Shown here: one piece after another, positions 8,701-15,235 of the stretch | Layout of the letters: each line of letters opens with the position of its first letter | Position numbering within the stretch: the first letter of the stretch is position 1 | Origin: Hymenobacter sp. BT559 | GTDB taxonomy: Bacteria > Bacteroidota > Bacteroidia > Cytophagales > Hymenobacteraceae | DNA: 64,000 nt | NCBI RefSeq assembly: GCF_017571525.1 | Contig: NZ_JAGETY010000007.1 | Location: 1 to 64,000 of the forward strand | Direction of reading: 5' to 3' | Position numbers and translations under genes: made by a program | Notes under the pieces: generated by a model | What the model saw: the letters and a program-made list of their open reading frames with translations, nothing else | What the model was told of the DNA's origin: nothing | Database searches by the model: none

Positions 8701-9600
8701 GGTGTAGCTCTCAATCTTCGCGTTGGCCTGCTCATAGGAAAGCCCCGCGTTGGCGGCGGCACGCTGGGCGGCCGTGAGGAAGCCAATGCGCTTTTGCTCC
8801 AGCGCCTGGTACTGCTGCGAATCCTCGCTGAGGCCCTTCTGTTGGGTCTGAAGCTTGGCTAGCTCCTGCACCAACCCCCCAAAACCATCCTTGTAGTTGC
8901 CAACGTTTCTGTTAAAAATCAGAATTGACTCATCAAATGATTTCAGGGTCTGCGTGTTAGCAGCAATCTGCTTTTGCAGCGCCAAGGCCTCTGCACTGCC
9001 GTTTTCGAGGCCCCCACCCAGCGCCCGTAACGAGGCAATAAGCTTGGCGTTTTCCAGCACCAGCGCGTCATAGGAACCACGCGCGGCGGTGAGTTCCGAA
9101 TTCGCCCCACGGACGGCCCTGGAGAGGTCGAGGGTTTCCGCCTTATATTTAACAATAGCGGCGGCCGCTTTCTCGATGCGGGCCGTATCCTGGGCGGCGT
9201 AGGCCTCACGCAATTCATTCTGCTGCGCGCGGAGTGCTGAGGTAGCTTCGGTGGTCGCATCTTTCACGCGGGCCTGCGCTTTAGCTTGAGCTGCCAGCAC
9301 TGTCTCTAAGCGTAGGCGCTCGTTTTTCAGCTTTTCGGCCTCAACCGCCAAAGCTGCCATCCCAGCTCGCTCCGTTTCGTTGAGCAGGTTGATGGACTTC
9401 ACCTGCTGCATCATAGTACTGGCCTGGGCCACAATGGCGCCTATCACCGTTTTCACCCGGTCGCTATCCGCATCCAGGCTTTTCGAGAAGGCTTTATAGT
9501 TTCGACTAAGGCCCTGAACAGCTTTCGCGAACTCATCCAGCTCGGCCGAACCCGGTCCTAATGGATTAAATAAATCATTATAAGAGATGGGGCCGGCCAT
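5626..9600 (-). CDS. Phage tail tape measure protein, N-terminal part (TP901 type)
   Basis: 1324 residues as read. The true family frame is left at residue ~1291, where the homologous C-terminus continues in the -1 frame; joined, the protein would be about 1,535 residues. Residues 1-390 are coiled coil. Residues ~395-590 form a TP901-type core (SALSSLSALTGATGEDLQ, ALTGVMNQFQAPAEQT, YFGVNAATANIS, GEQAGTQLRNVLAKL). The rest is Ala/Glu/Lys-rich heptad sequence. Tape measures set tail length, so a long-tailed (siphovirus or myovirus) ancestor is implied. The final 33 residues (GLRPSATRP...) are out-of-frame read-through. The start ATG lies 24 bp below a palindromic element at 9624-9635. Confidence 0.9.
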   Translation of the reverse strand: MAGPISYNDLFNPLGPGSAELDEFAKAVQGLSRNYKAFSKSLDADSDRVKTVIGAIVAQASTMMQQVKSINLLNETERAGMAALAVEAEKLKNERLRLETVLAAQAKAQARVKDATTEATSALRAQQNELREAYAAQDTARIEKAAAAIVKYKAETLDLSRAVRGANSELTAARGSYDALVLENAKLIASLRALGGGLENGSAEALALQKQIAANTQTLKSFDESILIFNRNVGNYKDGFGGLVQELAKLQTQQKGLSEDSQQYQALEQKRIGFLTAAQRAAANAGLSYEQANAKIESYTAAIQPTVNNLVRLEKAQQDVAKSAGTDSEEYRKLGFQIQSTKKELESIPAATEAAGKGFGGVREQLGFSKDGLVGQLTQLGVGLIGVQAIFSGVGAAFSTDSEFQSALSSLSALTGATGEDLQFLADKAEELGPKVGKSATETLKAFELIGSAKPELLDSKEALASFTEQALLLAAASGDDLPAAAEALTGVMNQFQAPAEQTTRYVNALAAGAKEGAATIPQSAAALKYFGVNAATANISVEKSVALIQLLAERSIKGEQAGTQLRNVLAKLAAGSKETNPEVVGLATALDNLGKKNLSTAQYTKLFGLENANTARVLVEGREKVEALTVAVTGTSVANEQAARQLDNVATAGNRFAATVKNIVINALDPLSRGLGRTLNEFSALLGKLTGSTKSVQENTAATAANGLANQQTATSAQVLLDRYVQLTAKGVKPAKDGKGELNIITLQLRDSLGESAAAIDKETGLLVLNEGATRNLIKQKLLLSNQAVSTLVLEADALKEQQRQQELSIKAQELEIVGREKVLGLTREQARAQVDDYVNNAGFGELNENVAKLSGATINLDASRAKLAQTTADYNTKLEGLAKLNARAAYETGLLTSSTTAGAEAQKVLGAAAADTERILDRAAKARAADGRQDLQFQLADTDRAIAGIKKTQDEQGKLYADGQITQGIFKASVATTQDQINDLEYKAAIIRIGIARKERDEKLIAINDTATKAKRAKGISAEEVADINNAAAIEAETVRKAYRNAKKKVETDFSERVEVKPLEFKVAYNAESGEVAYKRAIQASYQLAERETADTKARFEQGKISRQAYEDELFAIRERAAQRAAQLRKDYPEDELVVYQRSLEGIRNAESARESELVGQLARREITQNEFQKRASQSRLKAANEALELDKKYHRSTLESQKEANNAALAEADRLKAERIAKIEEIGQYSQQAESAFFAIKGNLIDADIQRENDAYSQQIKVAGDNAALKTKIEEEHDKRLKKLNYDKGLRPSATRPLFQSLSVLPSPWRKPLPIMACPTV

Positions 9601-9623
9601 GGCAGAGGAGGCTTAATTAATGT

Positions 9624-9635
9624 TCGTAAATTACG
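9624..9635 (-). promoter_or_regulatory. Shared 12-bp palindromic element upstream of the tape measure gene
   Basis: TCGTAAATTACG (inverted repeat CGTAA-a-TTACG) lies 24 bp upstream of the tape-measure start. The identical 12-mer occurs at 13865-13876, 34 bp upstream of the second TerS-like gene. Both are followed by ACATTA-like sequence on the plus strand. Two exact copies just upstream of two structural-module genes suggest a late-gene promoter or operator. Confidence 0.45.
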
Positions 9636-9693
9636 TACATTAAGAACAAAAAAAGCAGACTACCCTTGCCAGATAGTCTGCTTGCGAACCTGC

Positions 9694-10473
9694 TTAGGCG
9701 GGTAGTCGGGCGCTGGTGGCCCGCACGTGCTCTAAAAAGAGGCCTAGCGGCAACAGGTAGATGTTGGGCTTTTTTTGCCAGGGGGTGGGCAGCAGGGTAA
9801 GCCGGCCGGCGTACTGCTCCCGTAGCAGCAGCAGACACAGCGAATCAAGGGCGCGCTGCCGCAGCAGCGGGTGAATGCTGGAATGCGCGCCCAACACGAG
9901 GCCGGCGGGCTCCAGCAAGTCGAGTAGGGCATCCGTCAGCTGCGTGCGCGTGGTGAGTTCCGGCGCCTCAACACCCAGCATGACATCACAGAGCGCAATT
10001 ATCCGGCGCTGCTGGGCCTGGGCCTCGGCAATCGCCCGCGCCTCAGCATCGGGGTACGTGGCCAGAAGGGGAGCAGTGAGCGCCCGCAATTCGGCTGCTA
10101 TCCGGTCATGCTGCTCCTGCACCTGCGTTTCGGTCAGGCCACAAGCCAGCAAGTAGCTCAGCCGGTCACGTAGGCCCTGGTCCGATAGGTCGCCCGCGGG
10201 CTGCTGCTCGACCTGCTCAACCAAGATGGTGAGCGCCCGGGCCTTGGGCGAAGCGGCAAATACAGCCAAGCGGGCCTGCTGAGCCATTTGACCTAGCATA
10301 TCGCTGGGTGCCGGTTGAGGCACTGCCCGCTGCATGTGTTCTTCCACAGCCTCTTCTTCGGCTGTTTCGGGGGCTAGGGCAGCGTGGTAGCGGCGTACAT
10401 GGTCGGCGGGTTGGGCGAGTAGGCTGTCAGCCACGTGGAAGGTGCGGCCGCCGGCGAGTTGGAGAGTGGGCAT
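9694..10473 (-). CDS. Hypothetical phage protein between TerL and tape measure
   Basis: 259 residues. Acidic, Gln/Ala/Leu-rich and predicted mainly helical (QARLAVFAASPKARALTILVEQVEQQ, RDRLSYLLACGLTETQVQEQ, DALLDLLEPAGLVLGA). No catalytic motif or signal peptide is visible. In tailed phages the gene just upstream of the tape measure usually encodes the tail assembly chaperone. Position and helical character are compatible with that role, but I see no diagnostic sequence and no slippery site joining two chaperone frames. It is separated from TerL by only 100 bp, where portal and capsid genes would normally lie. Confidence 0.6.
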   Translation of the reverse strand: MPTLQLAGGRTFHVADSLLAQPADHVRRYHAALAPETAEEEAVEEHMQRAVPQPAPSDMLGQMAQQARLAVFAASPKARALTILVEQVEQQPAGDLSDQGLRDRLSYLLACGLTETQVQEQHDRIAAELRALTAPLLATYPDAEARAIAEAQAQQRRIIALCDVMLGVEAPELTTRTQLTDALLDLLEPAGLVLGAHSSIHPLLRQRALDSLCLLLLREQYAGRLTLLPTPWQKKPNIYLLPLGLFLEHVRATSARLPA

Positions 10474-10535
10474 AAAAATGAAGGTGGAAGACTATTTATC
10501 GAAACCGGTTTTTTATTCTTGATACACAATGTTTT

Positions 10536-10572
10536 GCAAAAGCAAAGCGGAAAATCCTCGCTTTGCTTTTGC
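10536..10572 (-). terminator. Hairpin immediately after terL
   Basis: Perfect 14-bp arms, GCAAAAGCAAAGCG and CGCTTTGCTTTTGC, with a 9-nt loop, starting 2 bp after the terL stop codon. The minus-strand transcript would form a stable stem followed by AAAACAUU rather than a U-run, so this may be an imperfect terminator or an RNA-stability stem. It lies exactly where head genes are absent. Confidence 0.45.
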
Positions 10573-10573
10573 G

Positions 10574-12151
10574 CTAGTTCGCGCGCTTGATAAACCAGGG
10601 CTTGACCTCGTGGCGCAGCTCGAACCACTCGCGCATCATGAACGTGTCGCCAAAGTCGGGGCTACGGCCGCCCAGCATCGTCTTTTGTTCCTGCTTCGAG
10701 TTGATGAGCTTGCGCTTCTCGGCATCGCTGGGGGCACGCTTAACGGACTTGAGGTCGGCTTTGAGCAGCACCAGCACGGTAGTTTGCGTCTTGCTTAGCA
10801 GCAGCTTGACGCCCCGCGTGCCGTCCACCTCCACCGTGTAGTCATCGACCTGCACGGCCACCGTCGCCTCGTTCACGCGGTCGGCCATGCGGTAGTAGCA
10901 CTGGGTTTTGAGGTTGGCGTAGTTCTCCTTCTCGCCGGTAATCGGGTCGGCCATGGGGAGGGCGCCGCCGCTGAAGCCTTTGTAGCCGCGGCCGAAGGCG
11001 AACACTTTACCGCCTACGCCGTCCTGGTCCACCAGCGTATCTGACTCGGCTACCTGCCACTTCTTGCGCTGGGCCTCAATGGCCTCGTAAATGGCGCGCG
11101 GGTCGGTTTTGCGCTCGACGACGATTTGCACCACCTTCCAGCCTTCCCAGACAAAAATCACGGTGAAGTCCTTGCCAAAGCCGGCCGCGTCGCACGTGAT
11201 GTAGCGGCGGGGCTTCGGGGGTTGGGCCAGCTGGTTGGTAAAGAGGTCGCTGAGGCGATTGGGCTGGTAGAGCGCCAGCCCATCAATCTTCACCTTCCAG
11301 TTACCATCGAGCAGCTGCGCCTTTTCAGCCGCGTCCTGGGCCATGAGGTCGGCCAGGTACTCGGGGTTGATGTCGAGCAGCTTCTTATTCTCGAAAACGG
11401 TGCCTGGGATGAAGGTGAGGCTCTTGGGCTGCACCTCAGCCAGCGCCCCTTGAAACAGGTGCGGCGCCAACTGCCGCACTTCCTCGGGCGAATCGCCCCA
11501 AATCATTTGGTCGTTGTCGCGGGTGAAGTAGCGCAGCACGCCGGCGCGCTCCGGGATGGGCAGGCCGTAACGCGGGTTGGGCGAGCCGTCGGGCAGCGTC
11601 TCCTCCTGGTCTATCCACCAGTTCACCAGCTCGGCCACCCACGAGTCGGGGTCGGGGTTGCAAGAGGCCCGCACGTAGGGCCGCACGCCGCAGGTCGAGC
11701 GGTTGCGGCTCATTAGATACCAGAACATCTTGCTGGTGAAGTGCGTGAGCTCGTCGAAGATGATAAGCGGCACTTCGGCACCCTGCCAGCCCATGCGGTC
11801 GTTTTCGTGCTGCATGTGGCGAAACTGCACCCGCATGCCGCTGCGAAACTGCCAGTCCATCTGCTGCTCCCGACTCGTGGCACCCAGGGCCGGGTAGAGC
11901 TTGTGGCTGGCATCCCACAGCCCGCCCTCGTTGGTGATGTGGGCATAAGTGCGGCGAAAGAAGACGGCCCCGAAGCCGCCGTTGTCGAGGTGACGGGCGC
12001 CCTCCATCAGCAGCGCAAACGTCTTACCCCCGCCGGCCGAGCCGCCGATGATAGCGATATCAGCCTTTGTGGACAATGCTCGTTCCTGGAAGCCAGGCTG
12101 CGGCATGATAGCCTCCTCTTGAGGGGCGGGCCTTCCCTTAATCGCGGCCAT
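10574..12151 (-). CDS. terL: Terminase large subunit
   Basis: 525 residues from MAAIKGRPAPQEE at 12151; an in-frame upstream ATG at 12229 lies deep inside terS, so I prefer the later start, which overlaps terS by 14 bp. The packaging ATPase has Walker A GGSAGGGKT (residues ~36-44) and Walker B LIIFDE (~129-134). The C-terminal RNase H-like nuclease shows the first acidic motif TCDAAGFGKDFT, then DQDGVGGKV and the terminal SPDFGDTFMMR typical of the family. It pumps DNA into proheads and cuts at cos/pac sites, yet no portal or capsid gene follows in this window. Confidence 0.95.
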   Translation of the reverse strand: MAAIKGRPAPQEEAIMPQPGFQERALSTKADIAIIGGSAGGGKTFALLMEGARHLDNGGFGAVFFRRTYAHITNEGGLWDASHKLYPALGATSREQQMDWQFRSGMRVQFRHMQHENDRMGWQGAEVPLIIFDELTHFTSKMFWYLMSRNRSTCGVRPYVRASCNPDPDSWVAELVNWWIDQEETLPDGSPNPRYGLPIPERAGVLRYFTRDNDQMIWGDSPEEVRQLAPHLFQGALAEVQPKSLTFIPGTVFENKKLLDINPEYLADLMAQDAAEKAQLLDGNWKVKIDGLALYQPNRLSDLFTNQLAQPPKPRRYITCDAAGFGKDFTVIFVWEGWKVVQIVVERKTDPRAIYEAIEAQRKKWQVAESDTLVDQDGVGGKVFAFGRGYKGFSGGALPMADPITGEKENYANLKTQCYYRMADRVNEATVAVQVDDYTVEVDGTRGVKLLLSKTQTTVLVLLKADLKSVKRAPSDAEKRKLINSKQEQKTMLGGRSPDFGDTFMMREWFELRHEVKPWFIKRAN

Positions 12152-12923
12152 TGTCAGGCAGGTAGAATTGAACACCTGGCAGGGGCAGCCCCTTGGTGGT
12201 GTGGTCAAACTTCTCGGGCGCGTAGGCACCGTGCAACTTCAGAATCTTATCGGTCGCATCCTTGGCGTCGTGCAGCTCGACACCGGTACCGAAGCGCGTG
12301 GGCGTGACTTTCTTAATCAGCCCGCCCGCCTTGGCGCGCAGGGCCTTCACTAGGTCGAGTTGCGCGACCTCGCGGGCCTGGGGCGGGCCCTGCACCCACG
12401 TCGTGGCGTCGGGGTTGCGCTCCAGCATCTTCTCGTAGCGCCAGAGCTGCACCTGCCGCCGCTGGTGCGCCCGGGCCACCTGCGCCCGAAACTTCTTTAT
12501 CACCTTCTTATCGCTCAGCAGTGCCTCGGCCCGAATAGCCAGCTCCTGCTCATCCTCCATGTCGGCCCGCAACTCGGCAATCACGTCGGTAAGCGGCTTC
12601 TGCACGCGGGGCCGGTACTCCTCGACCTCGATGGTAAACACATCCTCGATGCTGGAGCGGCCCCAGCCACTCATGCGCACGGTGGCCTCGCCCGCCGACA
12701 TGGCCAGCTCGGCGGTGCGCAGCGCCACGGCGTCTTTCACGCGCTGGTCGGCCCAGAGCGAGTAGCCGATTTGCTTCGCGTTTTTCTCGCTGTAGCCGGC
12801 GCGGCGGGCGGCGGCCGCCTTGTTCCAGTCCACGCACAGTTCTACCACAAAGCGCTGCTGCTGCGCGTTGAGGGGCTTAGGCGTGGCTACTTTCTCGGGG
12901 GCTGGGGTCTGTCCGGTGGACAT
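12138..12923 (-). CDS. terS: Terminase small subunit-like protein 1
   Basis: 261 residues. The N-terminus shows the TerS DNA-binding region: LNAQQQRFVVELCVDWNKAAAARRAGYSEKNAKQIGYSL. A long charged coiled-coil segment follows (RADMEDEQELAIRAEALLSDKKVIKKFRAQVARAHQ), and the tail GVQFYLPDNGRD probably contacts TerL. It is longer than a typical TerS (140-190 aa) because of this central helical insertion. It overlaps terL, indicating translational coupling. A second, shorter TerS-like gene with the same YLPDNGR terminus lies 368 bp upstream. Confidence 0.85.
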   Translation of the reverse strand: MSTGQTPAPEKVATPKPLNAQQQRFVVELCVDWNKAAAARRAGYSEKNAKQIGYSLWADQRVKDAVALRTAELAMSAGEATVRMSGWGRSSIEDVFTIEVEEYRPRVQKPLTDVIAELRADMEDEQELAIRAEALLSDKKVIKKFRAQVARAHQRRQVQLWRYEKMLERNPDATTWVQGPPQAREVAQLDLVKALRAKAGGLIKKVTPTRFGTGVELHDAKDATDKILKLHGAYAPEKFDHTTKGLPLPGVQFYLPDNGRD

Positions 12924-13291
12924 TGCTGATAGGATAAAAGCTACTGAATAAGGGTGGTCGAGGGGGCTGGCGTGCTACGGCAGGGCTGGCCACCACCTGG
13001 CGCTAGCCGACTCGGTATACCTGCCCCTATACCTTTTGCCTTTTCGGTATACCAGCCGCTGCGAGTGCGCGCAGGGCCAGATGTGGCCTGAGGCGCTATG
13101 CTGCCGCAAAAACGCCTGATTTCTGGCCGATTACCCGCCCCCGAAAAGTGGGGGACTCACTTTTTGAAAAGGTAAAAAAGTAAACTAAAGTATAGGGGTG
13201 GTTTTCTGGGCTATTCTGGGTCTGTCGCCTGCGCGTGGTCCAGCGGTGCGAACCGCTGCGTGTGCTCGGGCGCCGGCGTGGAGGAGGTTGG
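12924..13291. other. Intergenic region between the two terS-like genes
   Basis: 368 bp without a credible gene; the 108-codon minus-strand frame crossing it is Ser/Arg/Pro-rich antisense noise. Visible structure includes two copies of the palindrome GGTATACC (13014-13021 and 13046-13053), with a related CCTATACC between them. There is also an AT-rich stretch around 13160-13200 that could hold a promoter for terS1. Cos/pac sites often lie near terS, so this is a candidate packaging-site region. Confidence 0.5.
13013..13053. promoter_or_regulatory. Paired GGTATACC palindromes
   Basis: CGGTATACC occurs twice, 32 bp apart start-to-start (about three helical turns), with CCTATACC between. Such helically phased short palindromes upstream of a terminase gene could be TerS-binding or repressor-binding sites. 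No direct evidence distinguishes these. Confidence 0.3.
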
Positions 13292-13831
13292 TTACATATC
13301 ACCCCGGCCGTTGTCGGGCAGGTAGATATTGGTACCTGGCCCGCCCGACGAGCAGACCTCCCCGAGGAAGGTGGGGTAGGCGCCATACAGCTGCAAGAGC
13401 TTATCCACCGCGCCGATAGCATCGTGCAGCTCGATTTCGGTTTCTACCACCTCCTGCGGCCCGGCCGGCGTCTGGGTAATGGTGCGGCGCTGCACCACCC
13501 GGCGCAACACGTGATAGTTGGCGCGGGCCTGGTCGGTGCTCAGGTCGAGGTGGGCCTGGCCATCGGCACCGACGCGCAGGAACGGGGCCACCGAGGCGCG
13601 CCCCAGCTGCGTGAGGCGCAGCGTGGCTTCGGGCCCGGACATGCCGTTGAGCAGGGCCAGCACGTGGAGCTGCTGCTTGATGTGGGGCTGGTCGAGCATG
13701 GTCTGGGCCACTAGTTCGGCCTGCGCGGCGGGCCAGCCAGCGGCTTGCGCGGCCGCCACAGCATTACCGTGCGCAGCAAACTGCTCGGTAAATACTCGCT
13801 CGCGGGCCGTAAGGGAAGAGGACGTAATCAT
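13292..13831 (-). CDS. Terminase small subunit-like protein 2
   Basis: 179 residues, the usual TerS length. The N-terminal HTH region is LTARERVFTEQFAAHGNAVAAAQAAGWPAAQAELVAQTMLDQPHIKQQL. The middle has GPEATLRLTQLGRASVAPFLRV, a terminase-2-like pattern, and the C-terminus IELHDAIGAVDKLLQLYGAYP ends in TNIYLPDNGRGDM. The last ~50 residues match those of terS1 (VELHDAKDATDKILKLHGAYA... FYLPDNGRD), so the two proteins share a common TerL-facing end but differ in length and N-terminal detail. Either one is a decoy or specificity variant, or the pair arose by recombination. Confidence 0.8.
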   Translation of the reverse strand: MITSSSLTARERVFTEQFAAHGNAVAAAQAAGWPAAQAELVAQTMLDQPHIKQQLHVLALLNGMSGPEATLRLTQLGRASVAPFLRVGADGQAHLDLSTDQARANYHVLRRVVQRRTITQTPAGPQEVVETEIELHDAIGAVDKLLQLYGAYPTFLGEVCSSGGPGTNIYLPDNGRGDM

Positions 13832-13864
13832 GGGGTGTCGAGAGAATAGGAAAAATTTAAATTA

Positions 13865-13876
13865 TCGTAAATTACG
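13865..13876 (-). promoter_or_regulatory. Second copy of the TCGTAAATTACG element
   Basis: Identical to 9624-9635 and placed 34 bp upstream of the terS2 start on the minus strand. The surrounding sequence is AT-rich (AAATTTAAATTATCG), consistent with a promoter/operator region. Confidence 0.45.
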
Positions 13877-13915
13877 AACATTATTCACGGAGCCGGAGGG
13901 TGTGCCCTTTACCAG

Positions 13916-14092
13916 ATGATAAAGCAGTTCTTTTGGCTGGGAGTATTCGCCCTTGGGTTCGCCGGGGCATTTGAGGGAGGAAGCTTGTTGGGGGTGGTGG
14001 CCACCTGCGTGGCCATTATCAAGCTTTACCGTAGCGCGGAGGCCCCCGAGCGTAAGGCCTACTACTGCCGGTACTTATGCCGCTCCAAATAG
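13916..14092 (+). CDS. Possible small membrane protein (58 aa)
   Basis: An ATG at 13916 opens 58 codons on the plus strand, beginning MIKQFFWLGVFALGFAGAF. Two hydrophobic stretches (residues 4-19 and ~24-36, GVVATCVAIIKLYR) precede a basic C-terminus (RKAYYCRYLCRSK). It fills a gap with no minus-strand gene, and its last 31 bp overlap the end of the convergent HTH gene. A purine-rich GGAGCCGGAGGG lies 15-25 bp upstream. Size and topology would fit a holin-like or inner-membrane phage protein, but nothing else supports that. It may be a chance frame. Confidence 0.35.
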   Translation: MIKQFFWLGVFALGFAGAFEGGSLLGVVATCVAIIKLYRSAEAPERKAYYCRYLCRSK

Positions 14093-14382
14093 GCGTCTAC
14101 TGCCGATTGCCGGACCCTCGCCCCCTTAGCAAACCCGGTTTCCCCACGCTCGATGCGGGGTAGTACCGCTGGCCGCTCGGCTTTGCCAGCACTTGCAGCC
14201 CGGTAGGGGCGGCCTAGCACCAGCAGGCGCATGTGGCCCGGCGTCATCTTCGCGTACGCGGCGGCTTCAGGGAGCGTAAGCCAACAATCGGGCGGGGGTA
14301 GAGAAGCGAAGTAGGCAGCAGCGGCTCTGTCGGCGGCGGCGGTAAAGAGGGCGCTTAGTTCCTCATCAAGGGGGATATTCAT
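14062..14382 (-). CDS. Excisionase-like HTH_17 DNA-binding protein
   Basis: 106 residues. CWLTLPEAAAYAKMTPGHMRLLV (residues ~33-55) is the winged-helix helix-turn-helix of excisionase/MerR-like proteins. The wing ends in VRQSAVDAYLERHK. The loop RPYRAASAGKAERPAVLPRIERGETGFAKG is longer than usual. The start overlaps the end of the upstream 131-aa gene by 17 bp. Such proteins act as recombination directionality factors or small regulators. The gene is far from the integrase, so excision control is only a possibility. Confidence 0.7.
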   Translation of the reverse strand: MNIPLDEELSALFTAAADRAAAAYFASLPPPDCWLTLPEAAAYAKMTPGHMRLLVLGRPYRAASAGKAERPAVLPRIERGETGFAKGARVRQSAVDAYLERHKYRQ

Positions 14383-14761
14383 CTAGTGTCAACGGCTGGC
14401 TCGCTTCAGCCGGCGCACTATCCGCCTGCAGGGCAGGCGTCGCCCGCTTCTGCTGCCGATAGGTAGCCAACTCCAGCTGGTCGACCAGCTGGTCGTCGGC
14501 CGCGGCGACTACTTGGGCGTGGCCTTCAACGATTTCTTTCTCCAGAGCCGCGATACGATTCAACAGCGTTTCCGCGAGCATACCGGAGATATGGCCCACA
14601 TCATCGCCGCTGATGGGCACTACGACGGTGCGATTCAACGAGTGGTAGGTCACCTGCACAGGCCCTTCTAGGACAATGTAGTCCAGCATATCATAATCGG
14701 CCCGCGCGGTGGCCAGTAATGATTCAAGGCGGCGGAGGTGCTCTGCAGCGAGGTTAATCAC
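14366..14761 (-). CDS. Hypothetical element protein
   Basis: 131 residues. Helical N-terminus (HLRRLESLLATARADYDML), a short beta-rich middle (GPVQVTYHSLNRTVVVPIS), a second helix (LAETLLNRIAALEKEIVEG) and a low-complexity C-terminus. No motif is recognised. It is co-transcribed with the downstream HTH gene (17-bp overlap). The small size and location between replication and packaging modules are typical of phage accessory genes. Confidence 0.6.
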   Translation of the reverse strand: MINLAAEHLRRLESLLATARADYDMLDYIVLEGPVQVTYHSLNRTVVVPISGDDVGHISGMLAETLLNRIAALEKEIVEGHAQVVAAADDQLVDQLELATYRQQKRATPALQADSAPAEASQPLTLDEYPP

Positions 14762-14788
14762 AGATTGGCAGGGTAAAGTGAAGGAGGA

Positions 14789-14882
14789 GGGTGCGGAGGC
14801 GTTCGTCTCCGCACCCTATCGGGCTTAAATAACTCTTTGCCAGGCACTGGCGCAGGGTGCGGAGACGAATGCCTCCGCACCC
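14789..14882. repeat. Inverted pair of nested palindromes (REP/MITE-like)
   Basis: Two 28-bp segments (14789-14816 and 14855-14882) are inverted copies of each other with one mismatch. Each is itself a near-palindrome, GGGTGCGGAGRCGA.../...CCTCCGCACCC. The 38-bp spacer is AT-richer. The architecture matches the repeat at 36587-36653 and, as a solo arm, 35751-35775, so it seems to be a dispersed chromosomal palindrome family that also entered the element. Confidence 0.8.
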
Positions 14883-14909
14883 TGCGGCCCGGCTTGCGGC
14901 ACAGTTTCT

Positions 14910-15227
14910 TTAGGCGGCAACCGAATTCCAGCTATCCACAGCGCTTTGTAGGGCAGCTCGGTGCTCGTCGAGCGTAGTTGGCGTTGGGTTGGCACTATTA
15001 CTGGCCGACGTATCACCGGGGAAATGAACCTGACACCTGTGGCAGCGCACAGCGTAATAGCCTATCCAGCCGGCGGTGGCGTTGGACATGGTGCCGTAGC
15101 ACGGGTCAGGCGTCACGATGAGCTCGGGCCGGCTATGGCACCCAGCACAGCGGCGCAGCTTACGGGCGTACTGGGCGCGGAGCACCACCAGTACGACTGT
15201 TGGGGACTGGGTTTGTAGGAGCGTCAT
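14910..15227 (-). CDS. Lar-like zinc-ribbon protein
   Basis: 105 residues. Two Cys pairs, CAGC (residues ~28-31) and CHRC (~61-64), flank a short beta region (YYAVRCHRCQVHF). The end AVDSWNSVAA fits the A..WN signature closing Lar restriction-alleviation proteins. Lar proteins of lambdoid phages modulate type I restriction to protect incoming DNA; many small phage zinc ribbons are annotated this way by pattern alone. It lies 8 bp downstream of dnaB in the replication operon. Function is inferred from the Cys/WN pattern. Confidence 0.6.
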   Translation of the reverse strand: MTLLQTQSPTVVLVVLRAQYARKLRRCAGCHSRPELIVTPDPCYGTMSNATAGWIGYYAVRCHRCQVHFPGDTSASNSANPTPTTLDEHRAALQSAVDSWNSVAA

Positions 15228-15235
15228 GGGATGTA

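Noticed and set aside
13096..13422. Minus-strand 108-codon frame
   Set aside because: Overlaps terS2 in another frame; Ser/Arg/Pro-rich composition typical of a shadow.
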